From contig JAYVIV010000253.1 in the NCBI GenBank assembly GCA_043769985.1, positions 11,877 to 75,876 on the forward strand: DNA of 64,000 nucleotides, read 5' to 3'. The position numbers and the translations under genes were made by a program. Shown piece by piece: positions 44,896 through 53,899 of this stretch. Origin of the DNA: Arcicella sp043769985 (lineage in GTDB: Bacteria; Bacteroidota; Bacteroidia; Cytophagales; Spirosomataceae). The notes under the pieces were generated by a model, which ran no database searches, was not told the origin of the DNA, and saw nothing but the letters and a program-made list of their open reading frames with translations. Each line of letters opens with the position of its first letter. The stretch's first letter is position 1.

Positions 44896-44927
44896 ATTGC
44901 AAAAATTCATCATTTGAAATATATTCC

Positions 44928-46304
44928 ATGAAAATAGAATTTAACAATGTCGGACTGTTAAAATACGCTGAGATAGATTTATCGAAGGATTTAATAGTTC
45001 TGACAGGCCCTAATAATACAGGAAAAACGTATGCTGCTTATTCCGTATATGGTCTTTATAAATTTAATCAACTTGACTCTTTTAATGGTGGCATTGCATA
45101 CAATATTTCCGATTCTGAACAATGGATTAGTTCACTGAAAGAATATGGTAGTTATTCATTAAATTTATTAGATTTATTTAAAAATATAAAACCTCAAATT
45201 GAGACACAAAATCAAATATTGATTAAAAATGAATTAAGTAATATTTTTGACGCTGACAATTCTTTGTTTGAGAAAAGTGATATTACTCTACATATTGAAG
45301 AAAATAAAGCCCTTTCAAATTTATTCCAACTTCCAATAATTAGAGTTTTTACTTCTGGGAAAATAAGTATTCATTTTACTAAGAAAGTAGATGATGAATA
45401 TTTGAACATTTTTTTGGTAGAAGAAGGAAGCAAAGAGCCAAATGTTGAAAAAAATGATGCTTTCATTAAATCAATGTTAGAAGAAATAATTTCCCAAATA
45501 ATTTGTAAGTCAATTTTCAATAAAGTCTTTATTGCACCAGCTGAAAGAGCGGCTATCAATATTTTTAGCCGTCAACTATCTTTTAAACGAAATCTAATGG
45601 TTGATACATTATTAGAATTTAAGGATAAAAGAAAATTAGATGATATTTTTAGTAAAGCCCAACGTTATCCTTTACCAATAAGAGATAGTTTGGAAATAGC
45701 TGAAGATGTTTTTGAATTGCAAAAAAATAAAAGTGAATACGCATTTTTGGCAGATAAAATTGAAGAAGATTTATTAAAAGGAAAAATTAAAATTTCAAAA
45801 GAAGGGTCAGTGCAATTTAATCCATTTGGATCAAAAGTTAAGAATCTTGAAATTCACTTGACAGCTTCAATTGTTAAATCTCTCTCTAATTTAGTTTTTT
45901 ACTTCCGACATTTGGCAAAAAAAGGAGATTTTATAATTATAGATGAACCAGAGTTAAACCTTCATCCTGATAATCAAAGAAAAATTGCTCGGTTAATTGG
46001 TGAATTTGTAAATCACGGTTTTAAAGTGATGATTAGCACACATAGTGATTACATTATTCGTGAAATCAATAATCTCATTATGTTAAAAGTGGGAAGTGAA
46101 CAGGCAAACAATTTAGCTATTAAGTATGGTTACGAACCAGTTCAACTTATTGACCACCAAAGAGTTGGGGCTTATCTTTTTCATAAAAATAAAAATGTGT
46201 CTATTGATGTAACAGAAACAGGTTTTGAAGTAGATACAATCAATGAAGAAATTAATAATTTGAATAATGCTGCCGAAGAAATTTATTTTACACTATTTGA
46301 CTAA
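44928..46304 (+). CDS. AAA/ABC-type ATPase of the two-gene module (copy 2)
   Basis: This 458-residue P-loop ATPase is clearly paralogous to the one at 14942. Walker A is GPNNTGKT (27-34), Walker B FIIIDEPELNLHP with D339-E340, and the switch His H372 is in ISTHSDYIIREINNLIM. The subfamily stretch appears as RYPLPIRDSLEIAED, and EEDLLKGKIKISKEG matches the other copy. The C-terminal ~60 residues (TETGFEVDTINEEINNLNNAAEEIYFTL) also align. It lies 32 bases after murB and two bases before its partner gene, with no terminator on either side. Role inferred as defence-like; no named system recognised. Confidence 0.78.
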   Translation: MKIEFNNVGLLKYAEIDLSKDLIVLTGPNNTGKTYAAYSVYGLYKFNQLDSFNGGIAYNISDSEQWISSLKEYGSYSLNLLDLFKNIKPQIETQNQILIKNELSNIFDADNSLFEKSDITLHIEENKALSNLFQLPIIRVFTSGKISIHFTKKVDDEYLNIFLVEEGSKEPNVEKNDAFIKSMLEEIISQIICKSIFNKVFIAPAERAAINIFSRQLSFKRNLMVDTLLEFKDKRKLDDIFSKAQRYPLPIRDSLEIAEDVFELQKNKSEYAFLADKIEEDLLKGKIKISKEGSVQFNPFGSKVKNLEIHLTASIVKSLSNLVFYFRHLAKKGDFIIIDEPELNLHPDNQRKIARLIGEFVNHGFKVMISTHSDYIIREINNLIMLKVGSEQANNLAIKYGYEPVQLIDHQRVGAYLFHKNKNVSIDVTETGFEVDTINEEINNLNNAAEEIYFTLFD

Positions 46305-46306
46305 CC

Positions 46307-46861
46307 ATGAATTCAAAACATATTTTACAGCATATCGATGAAATTATTTTCTCTGGATATAAAGAAAATATTGCGGGCAATACTTTTACGCTGAAAGAAA
46401 AGAACAAAGGTGCTAAGTGCAATAAAGGAATTATCCAAAAAAGTGAACAAGCCTTGGTTTATAAGTTTGATGAACCCGTAAAAAAAATAGATGACATTTT
46501 ACCATTCCTTAACAATGTAGAAGGGGTTAAGGCGATGTGCGATTATGTCATCTTTTATTTCAAAGAAGATAAACTATTCGTTTTCCTTTGCAATCTTAAA
46601 TCAGGAAATAGACATAATTGTACAGACCAATGGGAAGCAGGAAAAATATTTTGCGAATTTATATTAAAAACGATACTACGTGCTTCAAAAATTTCTTTTG
46701 AAATAAAATATAGAAGGATACTCTTTTCATCAACGGCACTTTATAAAACAGTGGGCAAACCTCCTAAAACTTCCGAGTCAGAATCTGAGAAAAAAGTCAA
46801 AAATTATATATCAAATGAATCAAGAACAGGATTCTGTGATTTAGACGCTATCTGTCATTAA
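46307..46861 (+). CDS. Small partner protein of the ATPase (copy 2), nuclease-like core with Glu changed to Asn
   Basis: This 184-residue protein is homologous to the one at 16320 in length, position and core. CDYVIFYFKEDKLFVFLCNLKSG has D79 and K98 at the same residue numbers, but position 96 is Asn instead of Glu. Upstream, the segment FLNNVEGVKAMCDY matches YLADESGLKKICDY. If the core is a PD-(D/E)XK nuclease, this copy should be inactive or altered, and might act as a regulator or binding protein. It ends seven bases before kdsA, so the pair is embedded in an essential envelope operon. Confidence 0.62.
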   Translation: MNSKHILQHIDEIIFSGYKENIAGNTFTLKEKNKGAKCNKGIIQKSEQALVYKFDEPVKKIDDILPFLNNVEGVKAMCDYVIFYFKEDKLFVFLCNLKSGNRHNCTDQWEAGKIFCEFILKTILRASKISFEIKYRRILFSSTALYKTVGKPPKTSESESEKKVKNYISNESRTGFCDLDAICH

Positions 46862-46868
46862 TTAAAAT

Positions 46869-47678
46869 ATGAATATCCCAAAACTAAAAAACACAGACAA
46901 AAATAATTTCTTCCTCATGGCAGGAAGTTGTGCGATTGAAAACCGTGATTTGGCTTTTGAAATTGCTGAAAAAATTAAAGGTATTACCGACCAATTCGGG
47001 ATTCCCTTCATTTTCAAAGGCTCATACCGCAAAGCTAATCGTACTAAATTAGACTCTTTTACGGGTATCGGAGACATCACTGCTTTAGAAATTTTGAAGG
47101 AAGTTGGCGAATATTACGACCTTCCAACGGTTACGGATATTCACGAATCGCAAGAAGCCGCAATGGCCGCAAAATACGTTGATGTTTTGCAAATTCCTGC
47201 CTTTCTGTGTCGTCAGACGGATTTATTGGCGGCAGCGGCAGTAACTGGCAAAGCCGTAAATATCAAAAAAGGACAATTTATGTCGGGCGTTTCGATGAAA
47301 TTTGCCGTTGAAAAAGTCTTGCATGAAAACCCATCGGCACAAGTATTTCTGACCGACCGAGGAAACTCGTTTGGTTACGGAGATTTGGTGGTTGACTACA
47401 GAAACATTCCCGAAATGCAAGCTCATGGCGTTCCCGTTGTGATGGACTGCACGCACTCGCTACAACGCCCCAACCAAAGCACGGGCGTAACGGGTGGAAA
47501 TCCTCAAATGATTGAAACGATTGCAAAAGCAGCGATTGCCGTTGGGGCAGAGGGTTTGTTCATCGAAACGCATCCAAATCCATCAATTGCCAAGTCGGAC
47601 GGAGCAAATATGTTGCCTCTTGACCAATTGGAAAGGCTTTTGGAGAAATTGGTGAGAGTTCGTCAAGCAATAGTTTAG
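46869..47678 (+). CDS. kdsA: 3-deoxy-8-phosphooctulonate synthase (KDO-8-P synthase)
   Basis: KdsA, 269 residues, condenses phosphoenolpyruvate with arabinose-5-phosphate to KDO-8-phosphate, the first committed step of the LPS inner core sugar, in the cytoplasm. Family motifs: FLMAGSCAIENRDLA, PFIFKGSYRKANRTKLDSF, VTDIHESQEAAMAA, DVLQIPAFLCRQTDLL, KKGQFMSG and MDCTHSLQRPNQ. Neither copy of a Cys metal ligand argument is needed for identity. It presumably depends on the murB promoter or on one inside the ATPase module, because only seven bases separate it from the upstream gene. Confidence 0.96.
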   Translation: MNIPKLKNTDKNNFFLMAGSCAIENRDLAFEIAEKIKGITDQFGIPFIFKGSYRKANRTKLDSFTGIGDITALEILKEVGEYYDLPTVTDIHESQEAAMAAKYVDVLQIPAFLCRQTDLLAAAAVTGKAVNIKKGQFMSGVSMKFAVEKVLHENPSAQVFLTDRGNSFGYGDLVVDYRNIPEMQAHGVPVVMDCTHSLQRPNQSTGVTGGNPQMIETIAKAAIAVGAEGLFIETHPNPSIAKSDGANMLPLDQLERLLEKLVRVRQAIV

Positions 47679-47683
47679 TGATT

Positions 47684-47820
47684 GAGTAATGGTTATTAGT
47701 TAAGGGTTATTAGCCCATATTTTCAATTTTTTTCATTAATTTTGCATAAGAATCGGTTATTTGAAGATGATTTTGTGTAGAATTCAACTAATAACTAATT
47801 ACTAATAACAGATAACTAAA
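47684..47820. repeat. Inverted repeat of TTATTAGTTA-type sequence between kdsA and def
   Basis: GTAATGGTTATTAGTTAAGG near the left end is complemented by ACTAATAACTAATTACTAAT near the right. A similar TTATTGGTTATCAGTTAATGG / CCAATAACTAATAAC pair lies at 43655-43730 before murB. Simple Bacteroidota intergenic repeats, without coding content. Confidence 0.5.
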
Positions 47821-47822
47821 CA

Positions 47823-48401
47823 ATGATTTACCCAATAGTTGCCTACGGAGACCCCGTTTTAAGAAAAGTTACCATTGATATTGACAAATCTTACGATGTA
47901 AAAAAACTCTCGGAAGATATGTTCGAGACGATGTATAATGCCAAAGGCGTAGGCTTGGCAGCACCTCAGATTGGACTAAATTTAAGAATGTTTGTTGTGG
48001 ATGGGCGTCCCTTTAATGAAGGCGAAGACATGAAAGAGCGTGACAAAGACCCGTCGTTAATTGACTTCAAAAAGGTTTTTATCAACGCTGAAATCTTGGA
48101 AGAAGACGGAGACGATTGGGGCTTTGAAGAAGGTTGTTTATCCATTCCTGACGTGCGTGAGGACATCTATCGTCCTGAATATCTGACGATTAAGTATTTT
48201 GATGAAAATTGGAATGAGTTTACCGAAGAGTACGAAGGACTCGCTGCCCGAATCATTCAACACGAATATGATCATGTGGACGGAATACTTTTTACGGACC
48301 ATCTCAACCCCGTTAAAAAACGAATGTTGAAAAATAAGTTGGCAAAAATCACAAAAGGCAAAGTGGATGTGGATTATAAAATGAAATTTCCAAAACTATA
48401 A
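47823..48401 (+). CDS. def: Peptide deformylase
   Basis: Def, 192 residues, removes the formyl group from the N-terminal Met of new proteins. All three family motifs are present: GVGLAAPQIG (motif 1), EEGCLSIP (motif 2, metal Cys) and QHEYDHVDG (motif 3, HExxH with metal His residues and catalytic Glu). The insert YEGLAARIIQ before motif 3 is normal. The ~145-base gap from kdsA contains repeated ATTAGTTA/TAACTAAT blocks and a TAATTTTG (47737-47744) that may be a promoter -7 element. Followed by a terminator hairpin. Confidence 0.96.
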   Translation: MIYPIVAYGDPVLRKVTIDIDKSYDVKKLSEDMFETMYNAKGVGLAAPQIGLNLRMFVVDGRPFNEGEDMKERDKDPSLIDFKKVFINAEILEEDGDDWGFEEGCLSIPDVREDIYRPEYLTIKYFDENWNEFTEEYEGLAARIIQHEYDHVDGILFTDHLNPVKKRMLKNKLAKITKGKVDVDYKMKFPKL

Positions 48402-48428
48402 ACACATAAATTCATCAGATTTTAAGAA

Positions 48429-48462
48429 AGTGGCAACTAAGAATTCTTGGTTGCCATTTTTA
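48429..48462 (+). terminator. Intrinsic terminator after def
   Basis: TGGCAAC (48431-48437) pairs with GTTGCCA (48450-48456) with further internal pairing of AAGAATTCTT, and TTTTT follows. Confidence 0.75.
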
Positions 48463-48618
48463 ATTATAAAGAATATTTGGTTCAAATATCTGATATAATT
48501 GAGGTGTTTAATATTAAGATATATTTCAAAATTTAATATATTTTTGGAATGATTGTTGAATAATAATTTGTGTAAAAATCTGCAATCCAAAGTCTAAAAT
48601 TTGAAATTCTCCTAACTC

Positions 48619-50526
48619 ATGGCTAAAAATAACAAATACCAAAAGAAACCAAATTCCCCACAACCATCTGTTAATCAGACAATTGAAAACAAAATCAGTT
48701 ATCCAAAATCAACGTCCAGCTATGGGAAATGGCTCGCTATCGGAGTTTTAATTATTACGCTGTTTGTTGCTTTTTCGGATGGATTCGACAATCAATTTGT
48801 GGATTGGGACGACCATGTTTATATAGAAAATAACTACCTCGTAACGCAACCCAAAAGTCATTATGGAGAAGCATTTAAAAGTCATGTGGCCTTGAATTAT
48901 CACCCGTTAACGATAGTTTCTTTAATGATAAATTCTGCCACGTCAAGTCCAGAGAATCCAAAGGCGTTTATTTTAACTAATTTCTTCCTGCATTTATTCA
49001 ATACACTCATGGTTTTTTGGTTGATTATGCTCTTGACAAAACGCCGATTGATGCCTTCGTTTTTCACCGCTTTATTATTCGCCATTCACCCGATGCGGGT
49101 TGAGTCAGTTACTTGGATTTCAGAGCGAAAAGACGTTCTGTACGGTTTCTTTTTTATTGCAGGATGTATTTCATATTTGTATTATTTAGATTCAGAAAAA
49201 CAGCGTAAATACTTAATAATCAGTCTATTATTATTCATATTGTCGTGTTTATCAAAAGCCCAAGCGGTTGTTTTACCCGTCGTTTTCTTGCTGTTTGATT
49301 ATTGGCGTGACCGTAAAATTGACTCGAAAGTAATTCTTGAAAAGGTGCCTTTCTTGGCTTTTTCGTTACTCTTCGGTTTGATTGCGACCAATGTTCAAAG
49401 TGGCGGAGATTTTCATGGAATGATTCACATTATTGGTGAACAACGCTCTGCTTTAAGCATGAAGGTCTTTACAATGTTAGACAGAATTCAATACGCTGGA
49501 TATGGTTTTATGATGTATTTTTATCATTTATTTTTACCCTTAAATCTTTGTACGTTTTATCCTTACGAAGCCACGGGTGCTAATGTAAAATTCTATTCAT
49601 TTGGGGTAGTTTTTGCCTTAATAGTCGTTGCACTGACCATTTTATCGGCTCGAAGAACAAAATTATTTCTCTTCGGGATTGGATTTTTTGCAGTCACGGT
49701 TGCTTTAGTTTTGCAATTTATTTCTGTGGGTGCGGCAATCATGGCAGACCGTTATACCTACATTCCATACATCGGATTATTTTTCGTTTTAGCAATGCTT
49801 TTGGACAAATTGGCAGAACGAAATCAAAGCCTAAAACAAGTAGTTTGGGTGGGTGCGTTTTCGTTTGCTGGATTTTGTTTATTTCAGACCAAAAAGCAAG
49901 TTGAAACTTGGCAAAATACGGGTACATTATTTGGGCAAATCATTAAACTTTACCCCAATGATTACCGTGCTTATTATACTTATGGAAAGTATGTAGGTGA
50001 AAAAGAAGGCAAGTTAGATGAATCCATTGCTGCCAATTTAAAAGCCATTGAATTAGGTTACAAAGATGATTCTGGACCTTGGGAGAACTTAGGGACGGCT
50101 TACGGTATCAAAGGCGATACTCAAAAAGCGATTGGATTTTTCTCGGAAGCCATCAAACGTGGAGCCAGTACGGGTGAAACATATATGAACCGTGGAATTG
50201 CTTATTTCAACCTTAATCAACCAGCCAAAGCATTGCCCGATTTCGAGAAATCTTTAACCATGAAAAACGAAAAACAAACCCAAGCGAGAGGCTTTTTGGC
50301 AACGGCATATTTAGCCACTGGAAATGCCACAAAAGCCTTAGAGAATTTCAACCAAGTGATTGACAAAGAGGGCAGTACGGACGCAGTTCATTGGTATAAC
50401 CGAGGGTTGTCTAAGCAAACTTTGGGAGATAAATCAGGAGCAATTTCAGACTTCAAAAAGACCTTGGCTCTGCAACCAAATTATGAGGCAGCGAAGAAGA
50501 GTTTAGCGGGTTTGGGAGTTAACTGA
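48619..50526 (+). CDS. GT-C type glycosyltransferase-like membrane protein with C-terminal TPR repeats (TMTC-like)
   Basis: This 635-residue protein has a hydrophobic N-terminal two thirds with about 10-11 helices, and a soluble tail of tetratricopeptide repeats from about residue 440 (ESIAANLKAIELGYKDDSGPWENLGTAYGIKGDTQKAI is spread over two repeats). The first loop has FVDWDDHVYIENN, the acidic loop expected of GT-C enzymes. FAIHPMRVESVTWISERKD is the conserved stretch of the TMTC/O-mannosyltransferase-like family common in Bacteroidota. It probably transfers a sugar from a lipid carrier to protein or glycan on the periplasmic face. The stop codon sits at the edge of a long inverted repeat. 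Confidence 0.78.
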   Translation: MAKNNKYQKKPNSPQPSVNQTIENKISYPKSTSSYGKWLAIGVLIITLFVAFSDGFDNQFVDWDDHVYIENNYLVTQPKSHYGEAFKSHVALNYHPLTIVSLMINSATSSPENPKAFILTNFFLHLFNTLMVFWLIMLLTKRRLMPSFFTALLFAIHPMRVESVTWISERKDVLYGFFFIAGCISYLYYLDSEKQRKYLIISLLLFILSCLSKAQAVVLPVVFLLFDYWRDRKIDSKVILEKVPFLAFSLLFGLIATNVQSGGDFHGMIHIIGEQRSALSMKVFTMLDRIQYAGYGFMMYFYHLFLPLNLCTFYPYEATGANVKFYSFGVVFALIVVALTILSARRTKLFLFGIGFFAVTVALVLQFISVGAAIMADRYTYIPYIGLFFVLAMLLDKLAERNQSLKQVVWVGAFSFAGFCLFQTKKQVETWQNTGTLFGQIIKLYPNDYRAYYTYGKYVGEKEGKLDESIAANLKAIELGYKDDSGPWENLGTAYGIKGDTQKAIGFFSEAIKRGASTGETYMNRGIAYFNLNQPAKALPDFEKSLTMKNEKQTQARGFLATAYLATGNATKALENFNQVIDKEGSTDAVHWYNRGLSKQTLGDKSGAISDFKKTLALQPNYEAAKKSLAGLGVN

Positions 50527-50727
50527 TTAGACCACTGATGAGCCCGCAACGGAGTTGGGATTTTACGGATTTACACGGATTTTATTTTATGGTTAATATC
50601 ATAATTATATCAAAAATATACGTTTAAGAGATAATGAACTTTGATTAAATATTTGGAGATAAAATCTAAAAGATCCGTAAAATCCGTAAAATCCCAACTC
50701 CGTTGCGGGCTCATCAATGGTCTAATC
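50525..50727. repeat. Long inverted-repeat element between convergent genes
   Basis: About 56-base arms (50525-50580 and 50671-50727) start GATTAGACCACTGATGAGCC and differ at one base and one small indel. The ~90-base centre is AT-rich with no gene. The outermost TGATTAG at each end supplies the TGA stop of both flanking genes, so the element is symmetrical with respect to both reading frames. Confidence 0.93.
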
Positions 50728-53077
50728 ACTCCACAACCAATTTCCCAGAAACCACCGTTTTCTTTCCACTCAAAATACGATAAAAATACATTCCAGAGGG
50801 TAAATTTATATTTTCTGAATCTTCAACATTTTTCAATTCTTTTTCTAAAACCAAAGCCCCGAATCCGTTGTATAATTGCCATATTTCATCAGTAGGGTTT
50901 TTAATTTTGAACTTTAAATCATCGTATTTTCTAATGGGATTTGGATAAATTAAATACCCATTTTCGCCAAAAACGAAGACCGTTTCACTATTGGAAAAGC
51001 CTTCGGAATTATTCTGAAAAATCACCTTCATTCGATACGTATTTTCGCCCTGTTCTAATCCATTTTGATACTGATATTTAAACTTACTATCAAAAGGAAT
51101 AAATTGATATAAATCCTTGAATTCACTATCTTCAAGTTTTTGAAAAATGATATATTTTACCCCCACCAATGTTGAAAGTTCCACGTTGATATTTGCCTTT
51201 TTATCATCAGGATTATCAACCGTAAAAGTTCGTAAAAAACATTCAACTCCTTGATTATCAATGGCTAAAACATTACTTCTTATCCCTAATTTTTCATTGT
51301 CCAGTATGGGAGCAGCCGCAAAATGCTTACCTAAATATTTCTTTTTATTGATAACAATAGATGAACGATTTGTCTGAAAAATAGGCTCAAAATATTGATT
51401 CCCTAATTGATAAATTACGTATTTGTTGACAAAAGTGGGGGCATCCCAAAGCAATAAAAGGGAGTCTGAACAATTATATCCCAACTTGATTTCTAAGGGT
51501 TTTGACACACTAAAAGTATCACTCACAAAGGCTTTATTGGCAACACTCATTCGTAATTGAGAAGGTGAATAAAACAAGTTTGGGACTTTCCATTTATAAA
51601 ATCCTTTCGATAAGTCTAAATCAGCCACTCGTACCCACGAACGACTTCCATTTGGCAAATACTCCAAGATTCCTTTGGTATCAGAAAACGCTGATTTCCA
51701 ACGAATTAGATTATTTTCATTAGGTATAATATTATCCTGTCTAAGTGGAAATTGCCATTGAAATTCATCGCCCAATTCCCAATCATAAACCATTGAAAAG
51801 GCTTGTGTTCCTCTGGGAATTCTGAAACCAAAAACCGTAATTAAATATTTGCCTGCTTCGGGATTTTCAATCGTAATTTGTTCCACATTATTAAGTCTGT
51901 CACGTTGTCTGGTGGGCAGTTTCTTGAGCGAATCGACGTTTGGAAAACTGCTCAAGACCCATGGTAAAAACCTGTTACCATTGGGTGAAACTACGGATAA
52001 ATCAAGGTCATTTATTAAAGCAGTTGAGGCTTTTTCGATTGCAGGCGGGTCATTCCAAACAATGGTAATTTTAAGATTTCGGGCATTTGAAGGCACCGAA
52101 ACACTATAAGTTTGGGTAATAGAATTAGCCAATTCAGCCGTAAAAAAACGTCCAGCATTATGCGTTTGAATGGCTGAATAAGCATTGACATTTCCGTAAC
52201 CACTCTGATAATCAATGCCTTTCGCCCCCACATCTTCGGCACTATTAATTAACAAAGCCTTTACCAAATGTGAAGACGGCTTAACACCGTTGCGACTTTT
52301 TGCGTATTGTTGTTGCAACAAAGTAGCCACACCCGAAACCAGAGCTGCCGCCCCAGAACTACCATCCTGCCCGAAAGCCACAACTTCGGGTTTGAGTCGC
52401 CCGTCATACGTGGGTCCACGGGAGCTTCGAGCTTCAATTTTTCCGACAGAATCCACTGCCCCAACCGTGATAATATTCTTGGCTTGTTTGAAACTTCCTG
52501 TAAGATTTGAGTGATTGCTGATACCTTTAAAATTGCCATCCATCGAAGTAATACTTCCAGAATTTCCCGATGAAAAAACGTGTAACACATCATTTAAACG
52601 ATTTATTGAGGCATCATAAGCAAGGGCAACGTTGCTATAAACGTTCTGAATATCAGTACCATACGAATGATTTTCGAGATGAATTTGATTTTTACGGTAG
52701 AAATCATCCGACTCTGGCAGAAGGTTTGAGAAGGAAATGGAGATAACTTTCGCCTTCCACGCAATGCCTTTACGGAGGGCAGAATTATTACCTCCACCCG
52801 CCATAATCGTGGCCATATCAGCGGCATGATTAGAAAGTAAAGGCGATGTTAAGTTACTCCTAATCAATCTTCCTCGGAAGTCAATATCCAAAGAATCTAT
52901 TCTGTTTTCTTTGACGGCAACAGTAAAACCTTCGCCATTTATTGAAGGCAAAAAGCGGTGAACGAGATTAATTTTATTCAAACTCAGTTCCATCTCAGCA
53001 ACATTACTTTCGGGTTGAATTGTTTGAGCGAAAGTGGCGGAGGAAATAAACAATAAAAGGAGGTAAAGGTTTTTCAA
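50726..53077 (-). CDS. S8 family subtilisin-like peptidase with type IX secretion sorting domain
   Basis: This exported serine protease has 783 residues when started at the TTG at 53077 (KNLYLLLLFISSATFAQ signal). The longer frame to 53125 begins with GTG inside a repeat arm. The N-terminal part has IDSLDIDFRGRL, as in Bacteroidota-type subtilases. The His motif is in LSNHAADMATIMAGGG, the oxyanion Asn in HVFSSGNSGS, and the catalytic Ser in GQDGSSGAAALVSGVATL. The C-terminus YLIYPNPIRKYDDLKFKI ... GMYFYRILSGKK is a type A sorting domain for T9SS export to the cell surface. It probably degrades protein extracellularly. Confidence 0.87.
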   Translation of the reverse strand: MKNLYLLLLFISSATFAQTIQPESNVAEMELSLNKINLVHRFLPSINGEGFTVAVKENRIDSLDIDFRGRLIRSNLTSPLLSNHAADMATIMAGGGNNSALRKGIAWKAKVISISFSNLLPESDDFYRKNQIHLENHSYGTDIQNVYSNVALAYDASINRLNDVLHVFSSGNSGSITSMDGNFKGISNHSNLTGSFKQAKNIITVGAVDSVGKIEARSSRGPTYDGRLKPEVVAFGQDGSSGAAALVSGVATLLQQQYAKSRNGVKPSSHLVKALLINSAEDVGAKGIDYQSGYGNVNAYSAIQTHNAGRFFTAELANSITQTYSVSVPSNARNLKITIVWNDPPAIEKASTALINDLDLSVVSPNGNRFLPWVLSSFPNVDSLKKLPTRQRDRLNNVEQITIENPEAGKYLITVFGFRIPRGTQAFSMVYDWELGDEFQWQFPLRQDNIIPNENNLIRWKSAFSDTKGILEYLPNGSRSWVRVADLDLSKGFYKWKVPNLFYSPSQLRMSVANKAFVSDTFSVSKPLEIKLGYNCSDSLLLLWDAPTFVNKYVIYQLGNQYFEPIFQTNRSSIVINKKKYLGKHFAAAPILDNEKLGIRSNVLAIDNQGVECFLRTFTVDNPDDKKANINVELSTLVGVKYIIFQKLEDSEFKDLYQFIPFDSKFKYQYQNGLEQGENTYRMKVIFQNNSEGFSNSETVFVFGENGYLIYPNPIRKYDDLKFKIKNPTDEIWQLYNGFGALVLEKELKNVEDSENINLPSGMYFYRILSGKKTVVSGKLVVE

Positions 53078-53105
53078 GTTAATAAATTCTAAGAGAAATA
53101 AGTAG

Positions 53106-53168
53106 TTACCAAGACACGAAGGCACAAAGTAAAAGTATAAAATCTTTGCGACTTAGTGTCTTGGTGGC
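53106..53168. repeat. Palindromic repeat, GCCAC family
   Basis: Left arm (ACCAAGACACGAAGGCACAA from 53108) and right arm (AGTGTCTTGGTGGC ending 53168) are imperfect complements. It lies between the divergent subtilase and PAP2 genes. Confidence 0.65.
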
Positions 53169-53215
53169 AAAAATATTTATTTTGAATAAACACATTCCGT
53201 TCCGAAATTTGCACA

Positions 53216-53899
53216 ATGAAACAAATAATTAAAAATAATTTACCTTTTTTCATTCCTTACGTTCTAATTTGGCTTTTCCTTTTAGCAATTGTGCTGACAA
53301 CCACGAAGTTAGAGCAAATGACGTTTATCAATTCGATGAATTCAACTTTTGGCGATTGGTTTTTCTACGGAGCTACGCAATTGGGCGAAGGTTGGTTTTG
53401 GGGGGCAACAATCATTATTTTTCTATTCGTAAGATTCGATAAGTCGTTGATTTTCAGTACTTCATTAGTAGTAAGCACCTTACTTTCAAGTTCTTTAAAA
53501 CTATTTTTTGATACCCTTCGTCCGATGGCTTTTTTCAAGGATTTAAAACAAAATTGGCATTTTGTTGAGGGCGTAACGATTAATATTCATCAAAGTTTTC
53601 CCTCGGGACATACCACCACGGCATTTGCCATTTTTACGCTCTTGATGCTATTTGCCAAAAACAGAAACTGGGGATATGCTTGCATAACCTTAGCGTGGTT
53701 GGCAGGCTATTCTCGCTGTTATTTATTCCAACATTTTCCCGTGGACGTATTGGGTGGAGCAACGATTGGAATGCTGAGTAGTTTTATTGTATATGTATGG
53801 TTTTCAAGCCGTTATCTCAAAAATCCTAAGGATTGGCATGGGCGGAGTCTGAGGCGGCGAAAGCCTACACCAATTCACTCTTCCCCTCCAACTTTTTAA
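53216..53899 (+). CDS. PAP2 family phosphatase
   Basis: This 227-residue integral membrane phosphatase has six hydrophobic helices. The three active-site motifs of the PAP2 superfamily are KLFFDTLRPMAFFKD (K-x6-RP), SFPSGHTTTAF (PSGH) and SRCYLFQHFPVDVLGG (SR-x5-H-x3-D). Substrates could be undecaprenyl pyrophosphate, lipid A phosphate or phosphatidate; the first would fit with envelope genes nearby. The hydrophilic C-terminal tail (GRSLRRRKPTPIHSS) overlaps the convergent metX gene by 35 bases. Confidence 0.87.
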   Translation: MKQIIKNNLPFFIPYVLIWLFLLAIVLTTTKLEQMTFINSMNSTFGDWFFYGATQLGEGWFWGATIIIFLFVRFDKSLIFSTSLVVSTLLSSSLKLFFDTLRPMAFFKDLKQNWHFVEGVTINIHQSFPSGHTTTAFAIFTLLMLFAKNRNWGYACITLAWLAGYSRCYLFQHFPVDVLGGATIGMLSSFIVYVWFSSRYLKNPKDWHGRSLRRRKPTPIHSSPPTF

